The notes under the pieces were generated by a model. It searched no databases. It was not told the origin of the DNA and saw only the letters and a program-made list of their open reading frames with translations. Shown here one piece after another: positions 24,314-32,579 of a stretch of 47,988 bases of DNA. The translations under genes were made by a program, and so were the position numbers. The number at the start of each line of letters is the position of its first letter. The first letter of the stretch is position 1. Source of the stretch: Myceligenerans indicum (lineage in GTDB: Bacteria; Actinomycetota; Actinomycetes; Actinomycetales; Cellulomonadaceae); contig NZ_JABBYC010000037.1 in the NCBI RefSeq assembly GCF_016742955.1, positions 1 to 47,988 on the forward strand, given 5' to 3'.

Positions 24314-24828
24314 CCGGCGCCGACGGGGCCGGGCGCGACCGGACGGCCCGGCGGCCGGCGCCTTCAGGGCCGGCGGAGCCCCGGGCGAGCGGGCAGGGGG
24401 CGAGCGGGCAGGGGTCGAGCGGGCAGGGCGCGGCCGAGCTCCGCGTCGACCTGTCCTCCGCGGTCCCGGTCTACGAGCAGATCCGCTCGCAGGTCGCGGC
24501 GCTGGTGGCCGTGGGCGCGCTCGCGCCGGGTGACCGGCTGCCCGCCTCGCGGGACCTCGCACGCGACCTCGCGATCGCGGTCGGCACGGTCCAGCGTGCC
24601 TACCGGGAGCTGGAGGCGGGCGGTGTCGTCGTGAGCAGGCGCCGCGTCGGCACCGTGATCGCCGCCCCACCGCGGGGAGCCGCGCGGGAGGGGTCGCCCG
24701 CGCCGGCGGGCGGCGCGGACCTGCTGGGGCGCACGCGGGAACTGGTGCGCGCGGCCCGGGCCGCGGGTCTGAGCGACGAGGCGGTCCTCGACATGGTGCG
24801 TGGTGCGCTGCGGACGGGGGGCGGGTAG
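24310..24828 (+). CDS. GntR family regulator, YtrA subfamily
   Basis: This 172-residue protein has a GntR winged helix at about residues 47-115 (VPVYEQIRSQVAALVAVGAL, APGDRLPASRDLARDLAIAV, GTVQRAYRELEAGG) and a short C-terminal helix pair ending RAAGLSDEAVLDMVRGAL. The short effector region marks the YtrA subfamily. The first 45 residues are a disordered Gly/Ser/Gln linker built from a 15-bp repeat, unusual for this small family. The GTG start overlaps the upstream stop. It probably represses its own operon through the palindrome at 23300. Confidence 0.9.
   Translation: MTGADGAGRDRTARRPAPSGPAEPRASGQGASGQGSSGQGAAELRVDLSSAVPVYEQIRSQVAALVAVGALAPGDRLPASRDLARDLAIAVGTVQRAYRELEAGGVVVSRRRVGTVIAAPPRGAAREGSPAPAGGADLLGRTRELVRAARAAGLSDEAVLDMVRGALRTGGG
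24387..24431. repeat. 15-bp repeat in the N-terminal linker of the GntR gene
   Basis: Three units of GAGCGGGCAGGGGNC-type sequence at 24387, 24402 and 24417, encoding ASGQG-type pentads in frame. Confidence 0.85.
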
Positions 24829-24831
24829 CCC

Positions 24832-24875
24832 GCGGCGCCGGCGTCGTCCACGGCGCGTGGCGACGCCGGCGCCGC
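24832..24875. terminator. very long bidirectional terminator hairpin
   Basis: A 15-bp perfect stem joins 24832-24846 to 24861-24875. After one unpaired base it continues with CCAC/GTGG around GGCGC. It fills the 47-bp gap between the convergent gntR and epimerase genes. Confidence 0.9.
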
Positions 24876-25892
24876 TCAGGCCGAGACCAGGCCGTGGCGG
24901 ATCAGGCTCCGCCCCGTGTCCACGAGCGTCTCCCGGACCGGTCGCATCGACAGCCCGAGCTCCGACGCCGCCTTGTCCGCGCGCAGGTGCTCCGGGCGGT
25001 TCACGAAGTCGAGGGCGAGCCGCACCTCGCCGTCGAACCTCGCCAGGACCCACAGCATCCAGTACGGCATCTGCGCGGTGGGCACGCGGTAGCCGAGCGG
25101 GCCGAACTCCTCGCGCAGGATCTGGGCCATCTCGCCGAACCACACGTTCGGTCCGGCGCAGATGTACCGGTTGCCGGCGGCCTGGGGCGCCTCCAGGGCG
25201 CGCCGGTGCGCCACGGCGAGGTCGCGCACGTCCACCGGCGCGAACCCCATCAGCGGCACGGCCGGTACCTCGCGTCCCAGGAGCCGGCGCACGATGGTCA
25301 CGGACGTGCCCGCCGAAGTGTGCTGGATCGGCCCGAGAACCAGCCCGGGATTGATCGCCACCACCTCGAGGTCGGGATGGTCCTGGGCGAACCGCCAGGC
25401 GGCGCGCTCCGCCAGGGTCTTGCTCCGCGCGTACGCCGGTGCCTGGTCCGGGTCCGTCCAGTCGGACTCGTCGCGAACCCGGTCGTCGTCGTTCGCGCTC
25501 CTGGTCGACACCGCCGCGATCGAGGAGGTCACCACGACCCGCCCGACCCCGGCCGCCTCGCTCGCCGCGAGAACCCGCAGCGTGCCGTCGACGGCGGGTC
25601 GCACCAGCGACGACGCGTCGCGCGGCGGGGTTGCCGGGAACGGGGAGGCCATGTGCAGCACGTTCGAGCAGCCGTCGACGGCCTCCGGCCAGCCGGCGTC
25701 GTCGGTGAGGTCCGCCTCGACCAGCTCCAGGTCGCCGCCGGTCCGCTCGGCCAGGGTGCGCAGATGCGCGGTGCGCGCCGGGTCGCGCAAGGACCGTACC
25801 GTGGCGCGGACGCGGTAGTCGTGGTGGAGCAGTTCTTCGATCACGTGTCCGGCGATGAAGCCGGTGGCGCCGGTGACGAGCGTGGTGGGCAT
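24876..25892 (-). CDS. extended SDR, dihydroflavonol-4-reductase-like NAD(P)-dependent reductase
   Basis: This 338-residue extended SDR has the Rossmann motif TGATGFIAGH at residues 7-16. It also has VLHMASPF, the catalytic region VVVTSSIAAVS with YARSK (Tyr/Lys), and VVAINPGLVLGP, all typical of the DFR/cinnamoyl-CoA reductase-like group. These enzymes reduce carbonyl groups of varied small molecules; the natural substrate here is unknown. It diverges from a TetR gene, with palindromes in between. Confidence 0.9.
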   Translation of the reverse strand: MPTTLVTGATGFIAGHVIEELLHHDYRVRATVRSLRDPARTAHLRTLAERTGGDLELVEADLTDDAGWPEAVDGCSNVLHMASPFPATPPRDASSLVRPAVDGTLRVLAASEAAGVGRVVVTSSIAAVSTRSANDDDRVRDESDWTDPDQAPAYARSKTLAERAAWRFAQDHPDLEVVAINPGLVLGPIQHTSAGTSVTIVRRLLGREVPAVPLMGFAPVDVRDLAVAHRRALEAPQAAGNRYICAGPNVWFGEMAQILREEFGPLGYRVPTAQMPYWMLWVLARFDGEVRLALDFVNRPEHLRADKAASELGLSMRPVRETLVDTGRSLIRHGLVSA

Positions 25893-25909
25893 CGGGAATC
25901 CAATCTGAG

Positions 25910-25938
25910 CAGTGATTAGAATGTAAGCACTGTACAGT
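25910..25938. promoter_or_regulatory. palindromic elements upstream of the SDR and tetR genes
   Basis: CAGTG (25910-25914) faces CACTG (25928-25932), and ACTGTACAGT (25929-25938) is a perfect 10-bp palindrome. It lies in the divergent gap and is a candidate TetR operator. Confidence 0.5.
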
Positions 25939-25988
25939 TCGACGCCGCCCCGCAGTCAATCCGTACGCCCCGCCGGCTGGTTTGCTCC

Positions 25989-25994
25989 TACGAT
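25989..25994 (+). promoter_or_regulatory. -10 element for leaderless tetR
   Basis: TACGAT ends 6 nt before the GTG at 26001. No -35 is recognised. Confidence 0.45.
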
Positions 25995-26000
25995 CGACCT

Positions 26001-26600
26001 GTGGCCGAACCGGAGAAGAGCAGGACGACGTATCACCACGGCGCACTGCGCACGGAGCTCGTCGACGCGTCCGTGCGGCTCGTGGAGAGCGACGGCGTCG
26101 GCGCGGTCAGCCTGCGCCGGGTCGCTCGTGAGGCGGGCGTGAGCCCGGCCGCGCCGTACCATCACTTCGCCAACCGCGCCGCACTGCTGTCGGCCATCTC
26201 GGCCCAGGGCTTCCACGAGCTCGCCGAGGATCTCGCCGCCGTCGCGCGGACCGGCGACGGCCCCGGCGAGGTGGCCGCCCTGGTGCGGTGCTACGTCGAC
26301 TTCGCGCGCCGTCGGCCGGGGCACTTCCAGGTCATGTGGCGCCCCGAACTGTCCGAGCCGGCGAAGCACCCTGTCGTGCACGAGAGCGGGGAGTCGGCCC
26401 TCATGCAGCTCACCAGCGTGATCGACGGCCTCGAGGTGCCCGACCCGCACGGCCTGGCCCTCGCGCTCTGGGCCATCGGCCACGGCCTGGCGTCGCTGAT
26501 GCTGGACGGACAGCTCGCCCATACCGCCGAGAAGTGGGACACCACCGCCGACGACCTGGTGGAGCGCTGCCTGAGGGTGGTCTCGCGCATGGCGCACTGA
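26001..26600 (+). CDS. TetR/AcrR family transcriptional regulator
   Basis: This 199-residue regulator has an N-terminal HTH (TYHHGALRTELVDASVRLVES, then AVSLRRVAREAGVSPAAPYHHFANRAALLSAIS). The C-terminal domain has features of the WHG type (LWAIGHGLASLMLDGQLAH). The GTG start is supported by a -10 hexamer 6 nt upstream. It diverges from the extended SDR and is its likely repressor. Confidence 0.92.
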   Translation: MAEPEKSRTTYHHGALRTELVDASVRLVESDGVGAVSLRRVAREAGVSPAAPYHHFANRAALLSAISAQGFHELAEDLAAVARTGDGPGEVAALVRCYVDFARRRPGHFQVMWRPELSEPAKHPVVHESGESALMQLTSVIDGLEVPDPHGLALALWAIGHGLASLMLDGQLAHTAEKWDTTADDLVERCLRVVSRMAH

Positions 26601-26643
26601 GGGCGTCGGCGCTGCTCCAGCCCGTTCGCCGGAGCTGCCGCGG

Positions 26644-29040
26644 TCACGGGGCCGGCAGGCCGTCTGGCCGGGCCGCGCGCCCCTCCTCGAGCGCGTGGAC
26701 CAGTTCCCGCGACCGTTCGGCGAGCTCCTGGAACCGGGACGGGTTCTGGTCGGCGAGCCGGGAACGGATCTGGGCCGCGCGCCGGGCACCGGCCAGCGCC
26801 GTCTCGGCATCCCCGGCCCCGGCCTGCGCCACGGCGAGGTTCGTCAGGGCGAGCGCGAGCTCTGGCTCGTACTTCTCCGGCTGCGTCCGGGCGAGGACGT
26901 CCAGGACGTCGGTGGCCTCACGCGCGGCGGCCACGGCGTCGTCGTACCGTCCGACGTCGGCGTACGTTCCCGCGAGGTTCGTCAGCGACGTACTCAGGAC
27001 GGGCAGGTAGGGAGCCCCGCCGGGTTCGGTCAGGCGCCGGCTGGCGGCCACCGCCTCCTCGGCCGGGTCGACGGCGTCCGGTGTGCGCCCGTTCTCGGCG
27101 AGCCGCGAGGCGAGGTTGGACAGCGACTTGACCAGACCGGGCAGGTGGCGTTCAGGATGCTCGCTCGCGAGCTCGCGGAGGATCCCGGTGGCCTCGTCCT
27201 CGGCGGCGAGCGCCTCGGTGGCGTTTCCGAGCACCGAGTGGGTCACCCCGAGGTTCGACAGGGAGGCGGCGAGATCCGGCAGGTGCCGGTCCGGGTTGGA
27301 CGCCACGAGCCGGCGCCGGAGGGCGACCGCCTCCCGCTCGTGCTCGAGCCCGAGCCGTCGCCGGCCGAGCTGGGCGTTCAGGATGCCGAGGTTCGACAGG
27401 GTCTGGGCCACGAACGGCAGGTATCCCTCATGCTGCTCCGCGAGGTGCCGGCGCAGCTCCAGGGCCTCGGCCGTCGCGCGGGCGGCCTCCGCGGGGCGTC
27501 CGAGCTCACTCAGCCGCGCCCCGAGGTAGGAGAGCGAGCTGGACAGGTCGGGTCCGTAGCGGTAGGGGTCGCGCCGGACCAGTTCCCGGCAGGTCTCGAC
27601 GGCCTCGATCGTGTACCGGTAGGCCTCGTCGACGGAGCCGAGCTCGGCGTGGCGCTTGCCCAGGTTCCACAGGCCCTTCGCGAGCACGGGGCGTGTCTGC
27701 TCCGGCTCGTCGACCCCCACGGCGCGTGCCAGCTCGACGCCTTCGGCCGACATCCTCAGCGCCTCCCGCGCTCGGCCGAGTTCGGCGAGGGCGCTGCCGA
27801 CGTTCATGGCCGACTGGGCGAGTGCGGCCCGGTATCGTGCGGGGTTCGCGGCCGCGAGGTCACGGAAGGCCCGGAAGGCGGCGGTCTCGTCGTCGAGCGC
27901 CTCCTCCACGCGCCCCCGGAACCACAGGAGCGTCCCCCGCAGTGCGCGGGCGGTGGCGACGGCGGCCTCAAGGCAGGCGGGGGCGGGGGCGTCCGGGACC
28001 GCGGTGAGCAGCCCGAGTGCCGTGTCCGCGGCCTCCAGCGCGCGGGCGTACCTGCCGTCGTACTTGAGGGCGTCGGCCATGGCGAGGTGGAGGGCCGCGC
28101 GCCGGCAGGGGTCGCCGTCGAGCAGCGCGAGCGCCCGCTCGGCCAGGGACACCCGCGCCTGCATGAACGCGCCGGTCAGGTACTGCGGGTGGCAGGCGAA
28201 CGTCCCGAGCACGTCGGGGTCGTCGGGCAGTTGCGCCGTGACCCGCGCGTAGGCGCCGGCCACCGCGTCGGCGGTCGCGTGCTCCGGTCCGGCCGACATG
28301 ATCCGCGCCAGCATCCGGGCCGCGTGGACGGCCTGCCGCGGGGACAGGCCGGTCGTCACGCGCGTCGCGAACCTCGGGTCGTCGGCGAGCGCGAGGGCCA
28401 CGACTCCCTCGTCCTGCGAGGACGAGCGGCCCGCACCGTTCGCGTCGTCGGCTCCCAGCAGCATCGCGGTGGTGAACACCGCGCCGCCGTCGGAGGTCAG
28501 CGGTGCCCGGGTGGTGAGCTGCTCGGGTCCGTCCAGTGGCTCACCGACGGGGAGTTCCAGGACCGCTGCCGCGCAGAGCAGCTCGTCCAGGGCGGGTGTC
28601 CCGTGTTCGAGGTGGTCGCGCCACACGGTTGTCTGCCGGGCGAGGAGCAGCAGGCGCGTGCGGCCGTGCTCCCGTCCGGCGATGCCCAGCAGGAGCGAGC
28701 CCAGCCCGGGGAAGGTGTCGGCGTCGTCCACCACCAGGAGAAGCCGCCGGGCGGTCTGTTCGGCGGCCGTGCGGGCGTCGTCGCCGGTGTGCACGTGCAG
28801 CACGGTCCAGCCGCGCCGGGCGAGCCGGACGGTGAGGTCGTGCGCGAGGTGTGTCTTGCCGGTGCCTGGCGGGCCGGTCACCAGGTGGGCGGCCACGGCC
28901 GGCCGGGACCGTACCCAGTGGAGCAGCACCCGGAGCCCGGAGCGCGGGGAGCCGGAACGTCCGGGCTCGAGGTGTGGATCCGGCGGCTCCGCCGGCGCGC
29001 GCGGGCCACGTTCGCGGTGCGGCAGAAGGCGGTGGTCCAC
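26644..29040 (-). CDS. P-loop NTPase with long tetratricopeptide repeats (STAND-like)
   Basis: This is a protein of about 798 residues. The N-terminal P-loop domain has Walker A GPPGTGKTHLA near residue 56 and Walker B RRLLLVVDDADT. About eight long TPR units of roughly 50 residues fill the second half (for example SLSNLGVTHSVLGNATEAL and LTNLAGTYADVGRYDDAV). It ends in a short charged tail. No DNA-binding or obvious effector domain is present, unlike AfsR. The GTG at 29040 is my choice; the frame is open far upstream through the phosphoesterase gene, so the true start is uncertain. It lies just downstream of that gene on the same strand. Confidence 0.82.
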   Translation of the reverse strand: MDHRLLPHRERGPRAPAEPPDPHLEPGRSGSPRSGLRVLLHWVRSRPAVAAHLVTGPPGTGKTHLAHDLTVRLARRGWTVLHVHTGDDARTAAEQTARRLLLVVDDADTFPGLGSLLLGIAGREHGRTRLLLLARQTTVWRDHLEHGTPALDELLCAAAVLELPVGEPLDGPEQLTTRAPLTSDGGAVFTTAMLLGADDANGAGRSSSQDEGVVALALADDPRFATRVTTGLSPRQAVHAARMLARIMSAGPEHATADAVAGAYARVTAQLPDDPDVLGTFACHPQYLTGAFMQARVSLAERALALLDGDPCRRAALHLAMADALKYDGRYARALEAADTALGLLTAVPDAPAPACLEAAVATARALRGTLLWFRGRVEEALDDETAAFRAFRDLAAANPARYRAALAQSAMNVGSALAELGRAREALRMSAEGVELARAVGVDEPEQTRPVLAKGLWNLGKRHAELGSVDEAYRYTIEAVETCRELVRRDPYRYGPDLSSSLSYLGARLSELGRPAEAARATAEALELRRHLAEQHEGYLPFVAQTLSNLGILNAQLGRRRLGLEHEREAVALRRRLVASNPDRHLPDLAASLSNLGVTHSVLGNATEALAAEDEATGILRELASEHPERHLPGLVKSLSNLASRLAENGRTPDAVDPAEEAVAASRRLTEPGGAPYLPVLSTSLTNLAGTYADVGRYDDAVAAAREATDVLDVLARTQPEKYEPELALALTNLAVAQAGAGDAETALAGARRAAQIRSRLADQNPSRFQELAERSRELVHALEEGRAARPDGLPAP

Positions 29041-29096
29041 GACGTCAGTGAACCGGACAATCTCGATCCCTGCCAGAAATATGGCGGGAGCGGCGA

Positions 29097-29732
29097 TCAG
29101 TCCGCCCAGGGGAGCGGTTCCAGATCGCCGGGACCGTTCTCGACCAGGGCGGCGATCCGCTCGGCGGCAACGGGGCGTCCACCCCAGGCGTCGACGCCGA
29201 CGTTGACCTGGCGGCCTCGCTGCCGCCACGTGTCGTGCACGTGCCCGTGCAGCACCCAGCCGCCGTCGTCCTCCGGCCGGTACTCGACGTACCGGTCCTC
29301 GCCGTGGGAGTCGCCCCAGAACGGGAAGTGGGAGACGGTCGCGGCGACCCCCGCGACCGGGAACCGGGCGGGGTCGTCGTGGATCTCGGCGAACCCGGCG
29401 GCGGTGTATCGGGCCCTGGCCCTCTCCCGGCGCGCGGCGCGCGTCTGAGGGGATCCCTTGTGCAGGGCGCGGTCGCCCTGCCAGCACCGGTCGTGATTGC
29501 CGGGCACCAGGATCTTGTGCCCGGCGAGCCGGTTGATCCAGGCCAGTGAGTCGTCCAGGGCGCCGAGGGCGACGTCGCCGAGCACCCAGACGGTGTCCTG
29601 CTCGGCCACGGTCTCGTTCCAGAGTTCGGCGAGCCGGGCGTTCATGTGCCCGACGCCGTCGAACGGGCGGTCGCAGAACCGGATGATGTTCTGGTGCCCG
29701 AGGTGCAGGTCGGACGTGAGATAGATGGTCAT
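29097..29732 (-). CDS. calcineurin-like metallophosphoesterase
   Basis: This 211-residue phosphoesterase has all metal-site motifs in order: LTSDLHLGHQN (D-x-H), VLGDVALG (GD-x), VPGNHDR (GNHD), SHFPFWGD (H) and LHGHVHDTW (GHxH). The substrate could be a nucleotide, nucleic acid or phosphoprotein. The ATG at 29732 is the first Met before the family N-terminus. It precedes the NTPase-TPR gene by 56 bp on the same strand, suggesting an operon. Confidence 0.92.
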   Translation of the reverse strand: MTIYLTSDLHLGHQNIIRFCDRPFDGVGHMNARLAELWNETVAEQDTVWVLGDVALGALDDSLAWINRLAGHKILVPGNHDRCWQGDRALHKGSPQTRAARRERARARYTAAGFAEIHDDPARFPVAGVAATVSHFPFWGDSHGEDRYVEYRPEDDGGWVLHGHVHDTWRQRGRQVNVGVDAWGGRPVAAERIAALVENGPGDLEPLPWAD

Positions 29733-29841
29733 GTCGGTCCCATTCAACCGGGTGCCGGCGTGCGGCGGAAGCGAAATAGGCTGTGACCGGCCGCGGGAGC
29801 GGATCTGCTCGCCGCGGTGTCGCCTTCCGGATGGAGTCCTC

Positions 29842-30672
29842 ATGAGCGTGGCAGTGCTGGTCGTCGGGAACGAGATCCTGGACGGCTCGACCGTCGACAC
29901 GAACAGCGGCTGGGTGTGCGGACGGATCTCCGACCGCGGCGCGGCCGTGGTCCGGACGGCCGTCGTCGCCGACGACGAGGCGGAGATCGCCGCGGGGGTC
30001 GACTTCCTCCGGGCGGCCGGCCCGCGGCTGCTGATCACGGTCGGCGGGCTGGGACCCACGCGCGACGACATGACCGTCGCGGCGGTGGCGACACATCTCG
30101 GGGTGCCGTTGGCCGAGGACGCGGCGGCGGCCCGGATCGTCGAGCGGCAGTACGCCGCGCTCGCGGCCCGGGGCGGTGGCAGGGCGACCACGAGCGAGGT
30201 GCGGGACGCCCGTGCGAAGATGGCGCGTCTTCCGCAGGGCGCTCACGCGCTGGACAACCAGATCGGGTCCGCTCCGGGCGTGTGGCTCGACCACGAAGAG
30301 CTCGCGGTGCTGAACCTGCCGGGTGTCCCGGCGGAGATGAAGGACATCTTCACCGGGAGCGCGGACGTGCACCTGCGCCGGGTGCTGGGGGACGGGCACG
30401 TCCGGTCGGCCGAGGTCGTGATCCGCACCAACGACGAGTCCGAGATCGCCGGATCGCTCGCCGCGTTCGACGCCCGGCACGGTGGCCTCGGCGTCTACCT
30501 CAAGTCGCGGGCCCGCCAGTTCGGCGGCGACCTGCGGCTGCAGGCGACGATCTCGGCCCGCGGCGCCGACCCGGACGACGTCGAGAACCGCCTGGAGTCC
30601 GCGATCGACGGCTTCACGACGATCCTCGCCGCGGCCGGCATCGACGTCCTCGCGGTGACACGCGACGCCTGA
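29842..30672 (+). CDS. CinA-type molybdopterin-binding domain protein
   Basis: This 276-residue protein has the MoCF_biosynth domain of CinA/competence-damage-inducible proteins: VLVVGNEILDGSTVDTNSGW, then TVGGLGPTRDDMTV, then the conserved LPGVPAEMKDIF. The C-terminal nicotinamide-deamidase domain of full CinA is missing. Related N-terminal domains act as ADP-ribose/nucleotide pyrophosphatases in some bacteria. GGAG precedes the ATG at 29842. A TAGGCT hexamer at 29777-29782 is a plausible -10 for a leadered transcript. It diverges from the phosphoesterase. Confidence 0.9.
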   Translation: MSVAVLVVGNEILDGSTVDTNSGWVCGRISDRGAAVVRTAVVADDEAEIAAGVDFLRAAGPRLLITVGGLGPTRDDMTVAAVATHLGVPLAEDAAAARIVERQYAALAARGGGRATTSEVRDARAKMARLPQGAHALDNQIGSAPGVWLDHEELAVLNLPGVPAEMKDIFTGSADVHLRRVLGDGHVRSAEVVIRTNDESEIAGSLAAFDARHGGLGVYLKSRARQFGGDLRLQATISARGADPDDVENRLESAIDGFTTILAAAGIDVLAVTRDA

Positions 30673-30825
30673 CGGCCGGTGCGCCTGTGAGCTTCGTCGC
30701 AGACCGACAGGTCGTGGCCGGTTTCGTAACCTCCTGGTCGCATCGACGTCACACGGTGCTTCGGGGATGTGATGGGGTAGGGGCCGTACCGCGACCCCCG
30801 CATCCCACGCCACCCGGAGGCACCA

Positions 30826-31545
30826 GTGAACCCCGCCCTGCGTCGTGACCCGGAAGATCCCGGAGTCGCGGGATCCCGGGCGCTGCCCAAGGCCGTCCTG
30901 CTCGACATGGACGGCACCCTCGTGGACACCGAGCCGTACTGGATGGCGGCGGAGCAGGAGCTGACCAGCGCCCACTCGGTCGCCTGGAGCCACGAGGACG
31001 CGCTGGGTCTGGTGGGGCAGCAGCTCATCGTGAGCGCGGGGGTGCTCCAGGCCGCGGGCGTGCCCATGGCGCCGGCCGAGATCGTCGACTGGCTGATCGC
31101 CCGGGTGCAGGAGCGCCTTGCCCAGGAGGTGCCGTGGCGTCCCGGGGTGCTCGCGCTGCTCTCCGACCTGACCGCGGCCGGTGTGCCCTGCGCGATCGTG
31201 ACGATGTCGTACCGCAGCCTGGCCGAGGCCGTGGCCGCGGGCGCGCCCGAGGACACCTTCGCGACGATCGTCGCCGGTGACGAGGTGAGCCGGGGCAAGC
31301 CCGATCCTGAGCCGTACCTGACCGCCGCCGAACGGCTCGGGGTCGCCGTGACCGACTGCGTCGCCATCGAGGACTCGCCCGTGGGTATCACGTCCGCGCT
31401 TGCCAGCGGGGCCCGCACGCTCGGCGTGGAGGCCGTCGTCCCGGTCGAGGAGCGCCCGGGACTGAGCCGCCTGCGTTCGCTCGACGGAGCCGGCCTCGAC
31501 GTGATCGCGCGGCTCGCGGCGGGCGAGCTCATCGACGAGTACTGA
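30826..31545 (+). CDS. HAD superfamily hydrolase (beta-phosphoglucomutase/phosphatase-like)
   Basis: This 239-residue HAD subfamily IA protein has motif I LLDMDGTLVDTEPYW, motif II Thr in AIVTMSYRS, the motif III Lys in SRGKPDPEPYL and motif IV AIEDSPVGITSA. A helical cap lies between motifs I and II. It probably dephosphorylates a sugar or nucleotide phosphate. GGAGG lies upstream of the GTG at 30826. The 153-bp gap before it shows no other gene. Confidence 0.93.
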   Translation: MNPALRRDPEDPGVAGSRALPKAVLLDMDGTLVDTEPYWMAAEQELTSAHSVAWSHEDALGLVGQQLIVSAGVLQAAGVPMAPAEIVDWLIARVQERLAQEVPWRPGVLALLSDLTAAGVPCAIVTMSYRSLAEAVAAGAPEDTFATIVAGDEVSRGKPDPEPYLTAAERLGVAVTDCVAIEDSPVGITSALASGARTLGVEAVVPVEERPGLSRLRSLDGAGLDVIARLAAGELIDEY

Positions 31546-31593
31546 GACAGGTCCCGGGCCGGTTCGGCGGGAACCGCGGCGCGCTGGGGTGAC

Positions 31594-31625
31594 GTCCGGG
31601 AGGCAGGTTGCCGCCTTCCCCGGAC
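31594..31625. terminator. terminator-like hairpin between HAD and RecB-like genes
   Basis: GTCCGGG-AGGC (31594-31604) pairs with GCCT and CCCGGAC (to 31625), with a small bulge, between convergent genes. Confidence 0.6.
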
Positions 31626-31632
31626 AGGGCGG

Positions 31633-32487
31633 CTAGACGATCCCCAGACGCAGCTGGACGGCCCCCTCGGGGATCGGCGGCGGCGTCCCGCCGAACGCCG
31701 GGCACAGCGACCGGTGCGAGCACCAGTCGCACAGCTTGCTGGGGCGCGGTTCCCAGGTCTCGCCGCGCGCCGCCTTCTCGATCTCCGACCAGATCCAGCG
31801 CACCTTCCGTTCGGCGCCCTCCAGCTGCTCGGCACTGGGCTGAGCGCGCAGGACCTGTCCGTCCCCGAGGTAGACGAGCTGGAGCATCTTGGGCACCACG
31901 CCGCGTTCACGCCACAGCACCAGCCCGTAGAACCGCAGCTGGAACAGCACCTTCCCCTCGAAGCGCGGGCTGGGGGAGCGGCCCGTCTTGTAGTCCACGA
32001 CCCGCAGCGCGCCGTCGTCCTGCTTCACGTCGAGCCGGTCCACGATGCCGCGCAGCAGGGGGCCGTCCTCCAGCTGCGTCTCGACCCGCAGCTCGCGCTC
32101 CGCGGGCTCCAGCCGGTTCGGGTCCTCCAGCGTGAAGTAGGTGCTGACCAGCCGCCCCGCGCCGTCCAGCCAGTTGTCCACGCCCTCGGACTCGGCGTCA
32201 CCGCCCGGCGCGAACAGCTCCTTCACCCGAGGATCGGACTCCTGCAGCCGCTCCCACTCCACGGGAAGCAGCTCCTGGGCGGCAGCGGGCGTGCGTTCAC
32301 CCGCCGGTGCGTCGTACAGGCGCTCCAGCACCGAGTGCACCAGTGTCCCGCGCGTCGCCGCCGACGAGGCCGGCTCCGGAATCCGGTCCACGGTCCGAAG
32401 CCGGAACAGCAGCGGGCACTGCATGAAGTCGCTCGCGCGCGACGGTGACAGGGCCGGTGGACGGGACGGAGGCGCGATCACGGTCAT
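31633..32487 (-). CDS. RecB-family exonuclease (Cas4-like, PD-(D/E)xK)
   Basis: This nuclease-fold protein of 284 residues has LSPSRASDFMQCPLLFRLR, the GTLVHSVLERL motif, and the active-site core LLRGIVDRLDV followed by RVVDYKTGR (D-x-K). A C-terminal Cys cluster, KLCDWCSHRSLCPAF, with Cys in FMQCP, probably binds a 4Fe-4S cluster as in AddB/Cas4-type nucleases. It acts on DNA ends, presumably in repair. The ATG at 32487 has TAGGGT 7 nt upstream, fitting leaderless initiation. It often neighbours the S2P-TrmI genes upstream of the proteasome locus in actinobacteria. Confidence 0.92.
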   Translation of the reverse strand: MTVIAPPSRPPALSPSRASDFMQCPLLFRLRTVDRIPEPASSAATRGTLVHSVLERLYDAPAGERTPAAAQELLPVEWERLQESDPRVKELFAPGGDAESEGVDNWLDGAGRLVSTYFTLEDPNRLEPAERELRVETQLEDGPLLRGIVDRLDVKQDDGALRVVDYKTGRSPSPRFEGKVLFQLRFYGLVLWRERGVVPKMLQLVYLGDGQVLRAQPSAEQLEGAERKVRWIWSEIEKAARGETWEPRPSKLCDWCSHRSLCPAFGGTPPPIPEGAVQLRLGIV

Positions 32488-32494
32488 GGCGACA

Positions 32495-32500
32495 ACCCTA
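32495..32500 (-). promoter_or_regulatory. -10 element for the RecB-like gene
   Basis: The minus-strand hexamer TAGGGT ends 7 nt before the ATG. Leaderless start expected. Confidence 0.45.
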
Positions 32501-32567
32501 GGGGGAGACACCGACAAACCCGCGGCGTCATCCACAGCGCGCGCCGCGAGGCCGCGGCCGGGGCCGA

Positions 32568-32573
32568 TAGGCT
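32568..32573 (+). promoter_or_regulatory. -10 element for the S2P protease gene
   Basis: TAGGCT ends 6 nt before the GTG at 32580, the same arrangement as at mshC. Confidence 0.5.
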
Positions 32574-32579
32574 TTGCCG

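Noticed and set aside
29733..30993. Long minus-strand open frame extending the NTPase-TPR protein through the phosphoesterase and CinA-type genes
   Set aside because: High-GC DNA is open in shadow frames; the two overlapped genes have intact family motifs, so the extension is not coding.
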